Assembly: GCA_017642335.1 (NCBI GenBank)
Contig: JAGCPF010000009.1
Span: 57,333-121,332 of the forward strand
DNA from: Fibrobacter sp.
GTDB lineage: Bacteria > Fibrobacterota > Fibrobacteria > Fibrobacterales > Fibrobacteraceae
Direction of reading: 5' to 3'
Length of the DNA stretch: 64,000 nt
Shown here: one piece after another, positions 8,793 through 16,704 of the stretch
Layout of the letters: every line of letters begins with the position of its first letter
Position numbering within the stretch: position 1 is the first letter of the stretch
Made by a program: the position numbers and the translations under genes
The notes under the pieces: generated by a model
What the model was told of the DNA's origin: nothing
Database searches by the model: none
Seen by the model: the letters and a program-made list of their open reading frames with translations, nothing else

Positions 8793-10616
8793 GTGTCCCG
8801 GTTCCCATTTGTACGTATAGTGCGTATAGGTTGTACAGGGTGTACGCCGCCGCTTGCCGCGGCCTGTTTTCTGCTAGCAGTTTTTTTCCTATGTGTTTTT
8901 GGCCCTGTCGGGGGCTGGTGTGCGCCGTCGCGCGACGTTCCTGTGCGCACCGGTACCGTCTCGCTGGATTTTGTTGATGCCACGCTTTCGGACGTGGCGC
9001 GCAGCCTCTCGCTGGCGTACGATACGCCGATCGTCGTTGACGAGGGGGCCGAGGTGCCGGTGACGCTGCACCTCGACAGCGTGGGGCTGCTGGAGGGGCT
9101 TTCCGCGATTTGCGGGGCGCACGGCCTCGAGGTGGTCAAGGACGGGCGCGTGCTGCATATCCGCCGTGTCCGGGAGCGTGGCGAATCTGAGCTCGTGGTG
9201 TCGGATTCCGGCGTCTCGCTGGCCGTGAAGGGGAAGGACGTGGCCGAGTTCGCGTCGGAGTATGCCGCGAATACCGGGCTCAATATCCTCGTGGAGAGCG
9301 ACGTGCAGGGCAAGGTGTCGGGGCGGCTGAGGAATATGCCCGCCGTGGCGGCGTTCCGTGCGCTGATGGAGTCGCAGGGGTTTGCCGTCCGCTCCGAGGG
9401 TGGTTGCTTGTGGGTGTCGGTACGCCGCGACCGGGCAGGTCCGGAAGGCGCATCCGTATTCCGCGACGACTCCCTGTATTCCGTCGACCTGGTCGCCGTC
9501 CCCCTGGCGAGCGTCCTGCGCGAGATCGCGGCTGCAGCCGGGCTGAACCTTGCGATGTACGGCGACATGCAGGAGCCCGTGCGCCTCAAGTTCGACCGCG
9601 TTCCGCTGCGGGACCTCGTCGGGGCGGTATTCCGGGGGAGCCGCTACGCCTACGTGCTGGATTCGGCAAATTTGTTCGTAGCCGAGACGGGGGTGCGCAA
9701 TGCGCTTTCGCGGATGCGCCTTTATCCGCTGAAGTATATCGATTCGGAGAAGGCGCTTGCGCATCTATCGAAGCTTATGCCCGGGAATGGTTTCGTTGCC
9801 GCCGAGGTCAAGGAACAGAACGCTCTGCTCCTGGGAGGCTCGCCGGAAGAAATCGCGATGGCCGAATCGCTCCTGGTGCAGGTGGACATGCCTGCGCTCC
9901 AAGTGACACTCTCGTGCATCATCGTGGAAATCAAGCGTGGCACGAATTTCGAAATTGGCTTGCGCGGGGGGAACGCCCGGAAGACTGCCGCGGGGGATAT
10001 CGGGTTCCGTGGCTTCTTTGATTTCTTGGGGACGGACTTGTCGAAGTCGGGGGCGTTCGGGAAGGTCGGATTCTTGCCGGACCGCTTCGAGATGGAGCTT
10101 GCGAGCCTCGAGGAGAACAACATGGCCGAGGTGCTGGCGCGTCCGAGGCTTACCACGCTGAACGGCAGCAAGGCGGAGCTGAACGTGACGAACACGGTCT
10201 ATTACCTGGTGAGCCAAGTCTCGGCGGACGGCTATCCGATTACGGATTACCGCTCGTTCAACGACGGGATTTCGCTGGAGCTGACGCCGGTCGTGACGCA
10301 GGAGGGATGCATCACGCTGGAGGTGTCGCCCGAAATCAAGACGGCCGGGCGGAGCTCCGGTGACGGCCCGCGCGACATCAGTACGCGGAACCTCAAGACA
10401 TCTGTGGTGTTGCGCAACGGGGAGACGCTCTGCCTCGGCGGTCTGATGCGCAAGAACAAGTCGGAAGTGCGCACGGCAGTGCCGTTCTTGGGGAGTCTCC
10501 CGCTGGTGGGGCGGCTTTTCAGTTATACGTCCACGCAGGATGAATTGAGTGAGCTGGCTATCTTCATAACGCCCGAAGTGGAGAGCTCACCTGCGGGAGG
10601 CTCCGATGTTCCGTAA
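8793..10616 (+). CDS. Secretin (GspD/PilQ-like) with three STN-like repeats
   Basis: A 607-residue outer-membrane secretin. The GTG start at 8793 is set by a perfect AGGAGG at 8782-8787, and the first ~45 residues then form a signal peptide with a long hydrophobic core. Three successive STN/N0-like modules follow (about 56-125, 141-210 and 229-298), then an N1-like module (309-367) and the secretin core. The core includes VLARPRLTTLNGSKAEL and, near the end, RNGETLCLGGLMRKN and VPFLGSLPLVGRLF. Typical secretins have one N0/STN domain, so three is unusual. It is the first gene of an overlapping operon of pseudopilin-type genes. No lipobox is seen. Type II secretion, a pilus or DNA uptake are all possible. 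Confidence 0.85.
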   Translation: MSRFPFVRIVRIGCTGCTPPLAAACFLLAVFFLCVFGPVGGWCAPSRDVPVRTGTVSLDFVDATLSDVARSLSLAYDTPIVVDEGAEVPVTLHLDSVGLLEGLSAICGAHGLEVVKDGRVLHIRRVRERGESELVVSDSGVSLAVKGKDVAEFASEYAANTGLNILVESDVQGKVSGRLRNMPAVAAFRALMESQGFAVRSEGGCLWVSVRRDRAGPEGASVFRDDSLYSVDLVAVPLASVLREIAAAAGLNLAMYGDMQEPVRLKFDRVPLRDLVGAVFRGSRYAYVLDSANLFVAETGVRNALSRMRLYPLKYIDSEKALAHLSKLMPGNGFVAAEVKEQNALLLGGSPEEIAMAESLLVQVDMPALQVTLSCIIVEIKRGTNFEIGLRGGNARKTAAGDIGFRGFFDFLGTDLSKSGAFGKVGFLPDRFEMELASLEENNMAEVLARPRLTTLNGSKAELNVTNTVYYLVSQVSADGYPITDYRSFNDGISLELTPVVTQEGCITLEVSPEIKTAGRSSGDGPRDISTRNLKTSVVLRNGETLCLGGLMRKNKSEVRTAVPFLGSLPLVGRLFSYTSTQDELSELAIFITPEVESSPAGGSDVP

Positions 10617-11751
10617 GTTGATCGCCGCGCTGGAGCGCGTGGGCGGTGTCGGGGCTTCCATGTTTACCTGGGAGGTGTCGGTGCCGTTCGACGACGAACC
10701 CGGGGAGGCCCGGCTCCGCGAAGAGTTTGCGCGGGAATTTCCGGAGTCGTCGGGCCGCGGCCACCCCTGCTTTTGGAAGATGGTCGCCTTCAACGGGGAT
10801 TCGGGAAGGAAGGTGCGTTACCTTGTCGCGGTGGCGGCGGGCGTCGACGGAATGCGCCGGAGATTCGACCGCGTATTGCCCGAGGGCGTGGCGTTGTACG
10901 GGAAGGCGGATAACGTTATTCGCACAGGCGGCGTGCATGGGTGTGTGCGCGGGAGTGTGCATGGAAACACGCCTGGGAGCAGCGCGGACCATGCGGACTG
11001 TGGAGGGAATGCGGTATTTTCGTTCCTGTGCGGAAGCCGCTTGGTGATACTCGTGTTTTGCGAGGGGAGGCTTTGCCATTGGTCCGAAGAGGAAGGCTAT
11101 GAAGAAGGCTTCGGCGGTAGAGCCTATGCCGAGCGGATGGAGCGGTTCCGGCGCTTCCTCGCCCGTGACGAGTATTTGGCCCGGGGTTGCCCGTACAGTG
11201 AATTCCGGGAGCGGGTGGACCCGGCAACGATGCAGGGGGAATTCCGCAGGGCCGCGCGCGATCCGTTCTGGCGGGGGCTGGATTTGGATAACGTTCCGAG
11301 GGTGCGCCCGCTTCACTGGAAAATCGCCGTCGGCTGCTTTTTAGCCGTGGCCGCGTTGGCGGGGGCGCTCGTTTTTCGGCCCGAGGGTGTTTTGCTTTGG
11401 CTGGAACTTGCCGATTTTTTGCCGAATGTCGCCGTTGCGGAAGGGGATGGGTTCAGTGAAGACCTCGCTCTTTCTGCGCCGCCGCCCTTGCCGTCCGCGG
11501 CCGAGATTCGGGAAACGCTACCGACAACATCGTCACTAATGCAGGCACATCCTGCCGCAAGGTGTGTCGTTCCGCCGTTGAAGCTACGCAGTGTCGTCCA
11601 GGGCGTCCTTTTCCAGGGAGATGTCGGGGGTGCGTTGGGCTGGTTCCGCCCCGGCGATTCCGTCGGGACCTACGTTGTGGATTCGGTCGGGCGCGACCGC
11701 GTTGTCCTCGCATGCGGCGAGGAAAGGGTGGTCGTGTCACATGGGGAGTAA
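10606..11751 (+). CDS. Single-pass inner-membrane assembly protein with a GspC/PilP-like C-terminus
   Basis: A 381-residue protein that overlaps the secretin gene by 11 nt, behind a GGGAGG ribosome site. Residues 1-230 are soluble and contain strand-rich stretches (RYLVAVAAGVDGM; VFSFLCGSRLVILVFCEG) reminiscent of actin-like GspL/PilM folds. A single membrane helix follows (about 237-262, AVGCFLAVAALAGALVF). The periplasmic tail is Pro/Ser-rich and ends with a small domain (VVQGVLFQGD...GDSVGTYVVDSVGRDRVVLACGEE) that matches the pattern of GspC/PilP domains, which contact secretin N-domains. One polypeptide may therefore combine GspL-like and GspC-like parts. The N-terminal assignment is weak; the C-terminal one is fairly strong. 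Confidence 0.55.
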   Translation: MFRKLIAALERVGGVGASMFTWEVSVPFDDEPGEARLREEFAREFPESSGRGHPCFWKMVAFNGDSGRKVRYLVAVAAGVDGMRRRFDRVLPEGVALYGKADNVIRTGGVHGCVRGSVHGNTPGSSADHADCGGNAVFSFLCGSRLVILVFCEGRLCHWSEEEGYEEGFGGRAYAERMERFRRFLARDEYLARGCPYSEFRERVDPATMQGEFRRAARDPFWRGLDLDNVPRVRPLHWKIAVGCFLAVAALAGALVFRPEGVLLWLELADFLPNVAVAEGDGFSEDLALSAPPPLPSAAEIRETLPTTSSLMQAHPAARCVVPPLKLRSVVQGVLFQGDVGGALGWFRPGDSVGTYVVDSVGRDRVVLACGEERVVVSHGE

Positions 11752-12739
11752 GCGGGGAATGGTGCTTGCCGTAGTCCTCGGTGTCGCGCTGGTGGTCACG
11801 CTGCTGCTGTCGGGACTTTTGCGTGTCCCGTTCTCCGTTTCGCGCTATGCCCTTCGCGAGACACGCCGCGTCGCCGAGGTCTACCGGGCGGAATCGGCCC
11901 TGCTTGCCTGCTTTGCAGGGTTCCCGTCGGGGTACTTCGACAGCCTTCCGCCTGTGACGCAAGGGGAATTGGGACCATGGGGGCTGTGGAGCGCAATCGC
12001 GGGGATGGAGGGGCGTTCCGGCGGGCATTCCGGCAAGTATTACGACGGGCATCTCGACCGGCGTTCCGGCGTCTCAGACGAGGCTTCTGTCCGTGTCTCT
12101 GTGCTGGTAGGCCGGTCGCGTGCGAAGGCTCCGTGGCCCCGCTACGACGATTGGGCCGACGGAGCCGAATTGTACCGGCAGACCTTGCGCAGGCGTATCG
12201 AGGCGGACACCCGACGGCTCTCGGGCAATCGGCGCTTCTTCAGACCGGCGACGAAAATGGAATACTCGGTCGAGGCGGGGGACCTTACGCTGGATGCGGA
12301 CGGGCATGTCGTGCGAGCGGCCTTTTATGTGGAAGGTTCAGCCCTGCTGAAGGGCCATCTCCGCGTGGACACGCTTCTTGTCTATGCGGAAGGTCCCGTT
12401 ACCGTGGGCGCACGCCTGGAGGCCGGCTGGGCGGAAATCTACAGCGGGGAGGTCGTGCGTGTGGAGGGTTCAGCAAGGCTGCGTGGGCATGTCTGGGGCC
12501 GCATGGGCGTGACTTTTTCCGGGAATGCTCGTGCGGTATTCCCGAGTGTGGTGCTTGCGATGGGCTCTCCACTTTCGGACGTGCAGGTACAGGGCAATTC
12601 CAGGGTCGAGGGTGTCGTGGCCGCCCCCAACGGGCATGTGGACGTGGAGAATACCGCTCGGTGGGACTCCTCGGATGCCCTGTTTCCTTTTTATGTGCAG
12701 GGGGTTCCCGTTGCTTTCGAACAGAAAATATCGAGATAG
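11741..12739 (+). CDS. PilX/GspK-like membrane-anchored protein with a beta-helical domain
   Basis: A 332-residue protein starting in an 11-nt overlap with the gene before. The N-terminus MGSKRGMVLAVVLGVALVV is a short basic leader plus hydrophobic helix, as in PilX/GspK-type minor pilins. After ~190 residues of mixed sequence, the C-terminal third is a run of short glycine-punctuated strands (VEGSALLKGHLRVDTLLVYAEG, VTVGARLEAGWAEIY, VEGSARLRGHVWG, VQGNSRVEGVVAAPNGHV). This resembles the repetitive beta-helix of bactofilin/polymer-forming proteins. A minor pilin carrying such a module is unusual. The role is inferred from the operon. Confidence 0.55.
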   Translation: MGSKRGMVLAVVLGVALVVTLLLSGLLRVPFSVSRYALRETRRVAEVYRAESALLACFAGFPSGYFDSLPPVTQGELGPWGLWSAIAGMEGRSGGHSGKYYDGHLDRRSGVSDEASVRVSVLVGRSRAKAPWPRYDDWADGAELYRQTLRRRIEADTRRLSGNRRFFRPATKMEYSVEAGDLTLDADGHVVRAAFYVEGSALLKGHLRVDTLLVYAEGPVTVGARLEAGWAEIYSGEVVRVEGSARLRGHVWGRMGVTFSGNARAVFPSVVLAMGSPLSDVQVQGNSRVEGVVAAPNGHVDVENTARWDSSDALFPFYVQGVPVAFEQKISR

Positions 12740-13127
12740 ATTATCTTGCCGGGAGTCGGAGCGCCGTGCCGCTGCGGTGGGGTTTACGTTGGTCGAAGTC
12801 CTTGTCGCTCTGTGCGTTTTCTCTTTTTTCGTGGCGTCTAGCGGGCTTTTTTTCCGTGCGTTTAATGCCATGCGGGTCCGTGAACGGCTAACTGTGGAGG
12901 CTCACGCTCTGGCTATGGAGTACGTTGAGCGGGCTTTGTCTGTCCCCCCGTTGTGCCGCGATACGAACTTTACCTTGCTTGTAACCCGTGATGTTAGTTT
13001 ATTTGTTGGTCAGACCATGCTGCCAGGTAAGGCGGAAATGCTGTGGCTGTCCGTCGAACCTGCTTCCGCTCGGTCAGCCACGCTATCCGGTCCTGTCCGG
13101 CTGGGGAGGCTTGTCTATTGTCGCTGA
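12711..13127 (+). CDS. Type IV pilin-like pseudopilin (prepilin N-terminus)
   Basis: A 138-residue protein with a class III signal: a basic leader, then G|FTLVEVLVALCVFSFFVAS with Glu at +5 after the cleavage point. The TTG at 12711 follows AGGGGG at 12699-12704 (spacing 6) and gives a ~23-residue leader. An in-frame ATG at 12693 is the alternative. The gene overlaps its upstream neighbour by 29 nt and the next gene by 10 nt, so translation is probably coupled. The C-terminal domain is short and gives no family match. It would need a prepilin peptidase, and none is in the window. Confidence 0.7.
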   Translation: MLSNRKYRDRLSCRESERRAAAVGFTLVEVLVALCVFSFFVASSGLFFRAFNAMRVRERLTVEAHALAMEYVERALSVPPLCRDTNFTLLVTRDVSLFVGQTMLPGKAEMLWLSVEPASARSATLSGPVRLGRLVYCR

Positions 13128-13360
13128 AGTCGGGTTTCACCTTGATCGAGATGATTGTGGCCTTGGCCGCGGCCTCGATTGTCATCCTGTCGGCCTATGC
13201 GTTCTTGGGGGACAGCGTCCGCACTTTCAACCTTTCGCTGAAGGCGTACGGCGATGAATCCGCCGCACTAGTCCGGCGCATCCAGCAGCCGCAACAGGGC
13301 CTTCGTTCAATGCATTCCCAAAAAAAGAAAAGGGCGGATCGAATGATCCGCCCGAACTAA
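13118..13360 (+). CDS. Short pseudopilin, probably truncated
   Basis: An 80-residue ORF starting at TTG 13118, 8 nt after GGGGAGG (13103-13109). It has the prepilin motif SG|FTLIEMIVALAAASIVILS. After about residue 58 the sequence becomes non-pilin-like (QQPQQGLRSMHSQKKKRADR), and its last codons read straight through the terminator hairpin of the convergent glycosyltransferase gene. Pseudopilins normally run 130-200 residues, so this is probably the 5' part of a gene whose 3' end was lost. It is also the end of the operon: no ATPase, platform protein or peptidase follows. Confidence 0.55.
   Translation: MSLKSGFTLIEMIVALAAASIVILSAYAFLGDSVRTFNLSLKAYGDESAALVRRIQQPQQGLRSMHSQKKKRADRMIRPN
13321..13353 (-). 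terminator. Terminator of the glycosyltransferase gene
   Basis: A perfect 9-bp stem (13332-13340 with 13345-13353, GGGCGGATC / GATCCGCCC) with loop GAAT. On the minus strand it is followed by a T-rich run at 13321-13331. The truncated pseudopilin ORF on the plus strand covers it. Confidence 0.85.
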
Positions 13361-13378
13361 CCCTTTAAGTCCGACCTA

Positions 13379-14953
13379 TTAGAAGATGCTTACGCTTTCC
13401 GTGGAGGCTGTACCTGCGGCCTGCTTCTTGGCTTCGAGGCGAGCCCTGTGCATCTCGACGAGGTTGCTCACGAAGTGCATGAAACTCAGCACGCCAACGG
13501 AAAGGAACCCGACGGCATACAGGGCCAGGAACGGTCCGATAATGAACTTCTGGGCGCCAATGTATTCGAGCAAACCGAAGATGCAGTAAACGCCCACACC
13601 CAGTTCGACAATCGCCTGCCAGGGGAACTTCTGTGCGTAGTGGCTCTTGGCCTTCTTCTTGGATCCGCCGCTTTTCGGGGTGCGGACGAAGCTGCCCTTG
13701 GTGCCGATGACTGCGGAGAACACTGCACGGGAGTTGCTCACGGCGATGCCCACGCCCAGAGCCATGAGGATGGGGAGGCTGAGCAGACGGATCTTCCAAC
13801 CGGTATAGCCGGAGCAGCGTTGGGCGACAAAGTAAAGAACGGAGGGAGCGATAGCGGCGAGGAAGATGAAACTGAAGCCGATGGTGTATCCCCAACTCGG
13901 GATGTGCGCGACCGGTTCGAAGAAGGCGAGCAACGGCCATGCGCAGAGCGCGGTAAAGAGCATGCAGGGGTGGATTGAGTAGTGCGTCGTGTGCAGGATA
14001 GCGCCGATCTTGACGCGGAGGGGAACCTTGGCCTTGAGTACGCGCGGCAAAATCTTGATGGCTGTCTGAATGGAGCCTTTTGCCCAGCGGAACTGCTGTG
14101 CCTTGAAAGCGTTGATGTCGTTCGGAAGTTCTGCCGGCACAATCACGTCGAACACGAACTTCATCTTCCAACCGGCGAGCTGGCTACGGTAGGAGAGGTC
14201 CATGTCTTCGGTCAGCGTGTCGCCTTCCCAGCCGCCACCGCCGTAGATGGCCTGCTTGCGCCACACGCCTGCGGTACCGTTGAAGTTCATGAAGAGCTTG
14301 CCCCAGCTACGGGCGGACTGTTCCACCACGAAGTGGCCGTCGATACCGATGGACTGGGCGAGCGTAAGACCGGATTCGGTGCGGTTCAGGTGGCCCCAGC
14401 GGCCCTGGACCAGGCCAATCTGTTCGTCCATCACCAGGTAGGGGATTGTCTTGAGGAGGAAATCCTTCTCGGGGACGAAGTCCGCATCGAAAATCGCGAG
14501 GAAATCGCCCTTGGCAACGGCCATGGCTTCCTTGAGGGCGCCGGCCTTGTATTCGGAACGGTTCGTGCGGTGGATGAGCTTGATGTCGTAGCCCTTGGCT
14601 GCCAGTTCTTCCACTTTCTTTTTCGCGACTTCGTAGCACTCGTCGGTGGAGTCGTCCAACACCTGGATTTCGTGCTTGTCCTTGGGATAATCGATGGCGC
14701 AGACGGCCTCGAGGAGGCGCTCGACGCAGTTGGCTTCGTTGAATACAGGAAGTTGCGTGGTAACTTGCGGCAGTTCGTTGATGGAATGCTCGCGATAGAA
14801 CTTGAGGATGCTCTTGCGGTCGGCTAAACGGGTATGGCGGCTGTTCTTGAGGAACAGGTATATGCTGTAGTAACAGCTGAAACCGTAAATGACCAATCCA
14901 ACGCCTGCGATAACGTAGACGACAAACATTGCGTATAGAAGAAACGTACTCAT
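13379..14953 (-). CDS. Processive family-2 glycosyltransferase (cellulose-synthase-like)
   Basis: A 524-residue integral membrane glycosyltransferase. It has an N-terminal membrane helix (LLYAMFVVYVIAGVGLVIYG), a GT2 domain and at least four C-terminal membrane segments. The processive synthase signature is complete: DDSTDE, DAD (in AIFDADF), TEDMD and QQFRW. The sequence resembles CesA/CslA-type beta-glucan or glucomannan synthases, but no BcsB or PilZ partner is adjacent, so the polymer is unknown. The start at 14953 is chosen over an upstream opening because MSTFLLYAMF begins the membrane helix. A TATATT box lies 40 nt upstream. Confidence 0.8.
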   Translation of the reverse strand: MSTFLLYAMFVVYVIAGVGLVIYGFSCYYSIYLFLKNSRHTRLADRKSILKFYREHSINELPQVTTQLPVFNEANCVERLLEAVCAIDYPKDKHEIQVLDDSTDECYEVAKKKVEELAAKGYDIKLIHRTNRSEYKAGALKEAMAVAKGDFLAIFDADFVPEKDFLLKTIPYLVMDEQIGLVQGRWGHLNRTESGLTLAQSIGIDGHFVVEQSARSWGKLFMNFNGTAGVWRKQAIYGGGGWEGDTLTEDMDLSYRSQLAGWKMKFVFDVIVPAELPNDINAFKAQQFRWAKGSIQTAIKILPRVLKAKVPLRVKIGAILHTTHYSIHPCMLFTALCAWPLLAFFEPVAHIPSWGYTIGFSFIFLAAIAPSVLYFVAQRCSGYTGWKIRLLSLPILMALGVGIAVSNSRAVFSAVIGTKGSFVRTPKSGGSKKKAKSHYAQKFPWQAIVELGVGVYCIFGLLEYIGAQKFIIGPFLALYAVGFLSVGVLSFMHFVSNLVEMHRARLEAKKQAAGTASTESVSIF

Positions 14954-14992
14954 TCTATAAAAAACCTTTGCACATTTGTATGCTTGGCGCCA

Positions 14993-14998
14993 AATATA
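14993..14998 (-). promoter_or_regulatory. Candidate -10 box for the glycosyltransferase gene
   Basis: TATATT on the minus strand in the context TTTCTATATTTGG, 39 nt before the ATG at 14953. Confidence 0.45.
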
Positions 14999-15124
14999 GA
15001 AACCGTTGGCAAACTTTGCTACATTCAAGGTGTAATTTTTATTCAAATAATAAACATGACTCAAAAATACGCAGTTAACATTCTTTTTTTTACAAATTAA
15101 ACCCTTGACAAGACGGAAAAAAAC

Positions 15125-15637
15125 ATGCCTAAATCGCCTCTTCAAAATTGGATAGAAATAAATAAGGAAAAAAAAGGATTTTGGGAATCTCTTGTCGACG
15201 TGCTGGGTTTTGCTTGCGCTGAATGGCTGCGACGGTGCCGGGGCCAGGTGCTTTCGAAGGAATCTGCCTTTTACATTTTCTTGTCTTCCCGCTGCGGTTT
15301 CGATTTGGGGGAGTGGGCGACGCATCCCGAAGACCATGTCGACGAAATTGTTGATTTTTGCGAAAAATCGAAGAATTCGCCTTTGCCCGATTCCCTAGCC
15401 GTGGATTACCCAGATTATCTGGACTTGAGAGGGGTGGTTTGCCCGGGCAACGCGGTGCAGGCGCGCCTCGCCCTTGCCGGCCTGCCGGAGGGGTTCCGCA
15501 TCAAGATTGCGCTCGACGAGGGCTCCCCGATCGAAAATGTGCCGCAGGCGCTCGTCGCGGACGGGCATAATGTCGTTTTTCGTGAAAAAAAAACAAATTT
15601 TTGGGAAATTACGGTGGTCAAACGCGGTTCCATGTAG
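15125..15637 (+). CDS. TusA-like sulfur carrier domain fused to an N-terminal unknown domain
   Basis: A 170-residue cytoplasmic protein. Residues ~98-168 form a TusA/SirA-type domain: LDLRGVVCPGNAVQARLAL carries the conserved Cys in a CPxx motif, followed by the fold's IKIALDEGSPIENVPQAL and a final strand. The usual CPxP has become CPGN. Residues 1-95 are an unrecognised helical, Cys-containing region; free-standing TusA proteins are only ~80 residues. TusA domains relay persulfide sulfur, but no sulfur-transfer partner is adjacent. The next two genes follow at 12 and 4 nt, so the three probably form an operon. Confidence 0.65.
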   Translation: MPKSPLQNWIEINKEKKGFWESLVDVLGFACAEWLRRCRGQVLSKESAFYIFLSSRCGFDLGEWATHPEDHVDEIVDFCEKSKNSPLPDSLAVDYPDYLDLRGVVCPGNAVQARLALAGLPEGFRIKIALDEGSPIENVPQALVADGHNVVFREKKTNFWEITVVKRGSM

Positions 15638-15649
15638 TAGATTTTCAGT

Positions 15650-16240
15650 GTGGAAAACAGAATTTTAATCATAGGTGACGAACTGATGGGCGAACAGGGC
15701 GAAGCGGCGAACCACGCTGCCGAGCTTATCCTATGCCGGGAGGCGAATCTCCCCATACAGTTCTACATCAACGCTCCCGCACCGCAGTCGATTCCGTTGT
15801 TCCTTGCGCGTATTGCATCCGACATCATTGGCAAGAAGGCCGGCCGCCTTGTCATGGGGCTTGGGCTTCGTGAACTCCGCCGTGCTGGCGGCAATGGGGA
15901 AGCCGTGGCCAAGACCTACGGGGCGCTCGTGGAGCGGCTTGTGAACAAGACGCAGGGCCGCCTGAACTTTTTGACCATTCCCGAGGACATGTTCCCGGAG
16001 GCCCGTTTCGAGGTCGCCTACCTGAACGATGTCGTGCGGGGGTTCGCCGGGCTTTCGCCGCAGAAGGTCTCGGTCTGGGATTTTGCCCGTCATGCTGCCG
16101 AATTCAAGGAAAAACAGGCCGAAAGGGGCAAGTTTGCCCGTTCCCTCTACAACGAGGACGGTTCTTCGACCTCTCTGGGCAATATGTTGATGGCATTGTT
16201 CCTGCAAGAATGTATATTAAGGGAAGTAAAAAGAGGATAA
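15650..16240 (+). CDS. SGNH/GDSL-hydrolase-like fold protein lacking catalytic residues
   Basis: A 196-residue protein. The layout follows SGNH hydrolases: RILIIGDELMG at the block-I position, RLVMGLGLREL at block III, and NEDGSSTSLGNMLMALFL at the final block. The catalytic Ser of GDS is Glu, the block-III Asn is absent and the C-terminal DxxH is not present, so it is probably not an esterase. It may instead bind a ligand or protein. The start is GTG 15650 with no clear ribosome site; ATG 15686 is an alternative but would remove the first strand. It lies between the TusA fusion and the zinc-motif protein. The fold call is my own pattern match. Confidence 0.4.
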   Translation: MENRILIIGDELMGEQGEAANHAAELILCREANLPIQFYINAPAPQSIPLFLARIASDIIGKKAGRLVMGLGLRELRRAGGNGEAVAKTYGALVERLVNKTQGRLNFLTIPEDMFPEARFEVAYLNDVVRGFAGLSPQKVSVWDFARHAAEFKEKQAERGKFARSLYNEDGSSTSLGNMLMALFLQECILREVKRG

Positions 16241-16244
16241 CCCC

Positions 16245-16595
16245 ATGAGCTTATTTGACAACCGATTTGCATCCAAGAACGCAGCACAGGCTCGTGCCTG
16301 GGCTATGAATTCAGAAGAACGGGCTCGCGACAATTCTTCGTCCCAGCGTCGCCACGAACCGGCGGCTCCGAAGATGGGTATTTGCGACAAGTGCCATAAA
16401 GAAGCCCTGCTCAGGTCGTATCGTTCCCGCCAGACCGATGTTGTCGACGGTGCAGCGAGCTTTGGCGTTGTTATCAAGCACCTTTGCGAGGATTGCGCTC
16501 CCAAGTCGCGCCGCGAGAAGGATGCCGAGGTCCCGCAGCTCAGCAACAAGCAGGTGAAGAACCTGATGCGCTCCGCCAAGAAAGGCCTGCTGTAG
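16245..16595 (+). CDS. Small protein with two CxxC zinc-type knuckles
   Basis: A 116-residue basic protein of unknown function. ICDKCHKE (about residue 46) and LCEDCAPK (about residue 80) would form one four-Cys zinc site with a ~30-residue spacer. The flanks are rich in Arg and Lys. It follows the SGNH-like gene by 4 nt with an AGAGGA site upstream. The last codon abuts a heptamer repeat array. The architecture suggests nucleic-acid or protein binding, but no family was recognised. Confidence 0.6.
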   Translation: MSLFDNRFASKNAAQARAWAMNSEERARDNSSSQRRHEPAAPKMGICDKCHKEALLRSYRSRQTDVVDGAASFGVVIKHLCEDCAPKSRREKDAEVPQLSNKQVKNLMRSAKKGLL

Positions 16596-16629
16596 CTGAC
16601 GGCTCGCCGCTCATAGCTCACAGCTCATT
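16595..16629. repeat. Degenerate heptamer array (5 units)
   Basis: Five 7-nt units of the GCTCATA type run from the stop codon of the CxxC gene. The same array type occurs at 30650, 38542, 46447, 59229 and 59390. Confidence 0.7.
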
Positions 16630-16704
16630 ACTTTTTTCTTTCCCCCCTTAACGGGGTTTGTAAAGTTTTCTAAATTTGGGCGCGCTGATTGAAGGAGTGT
16701 CCAA

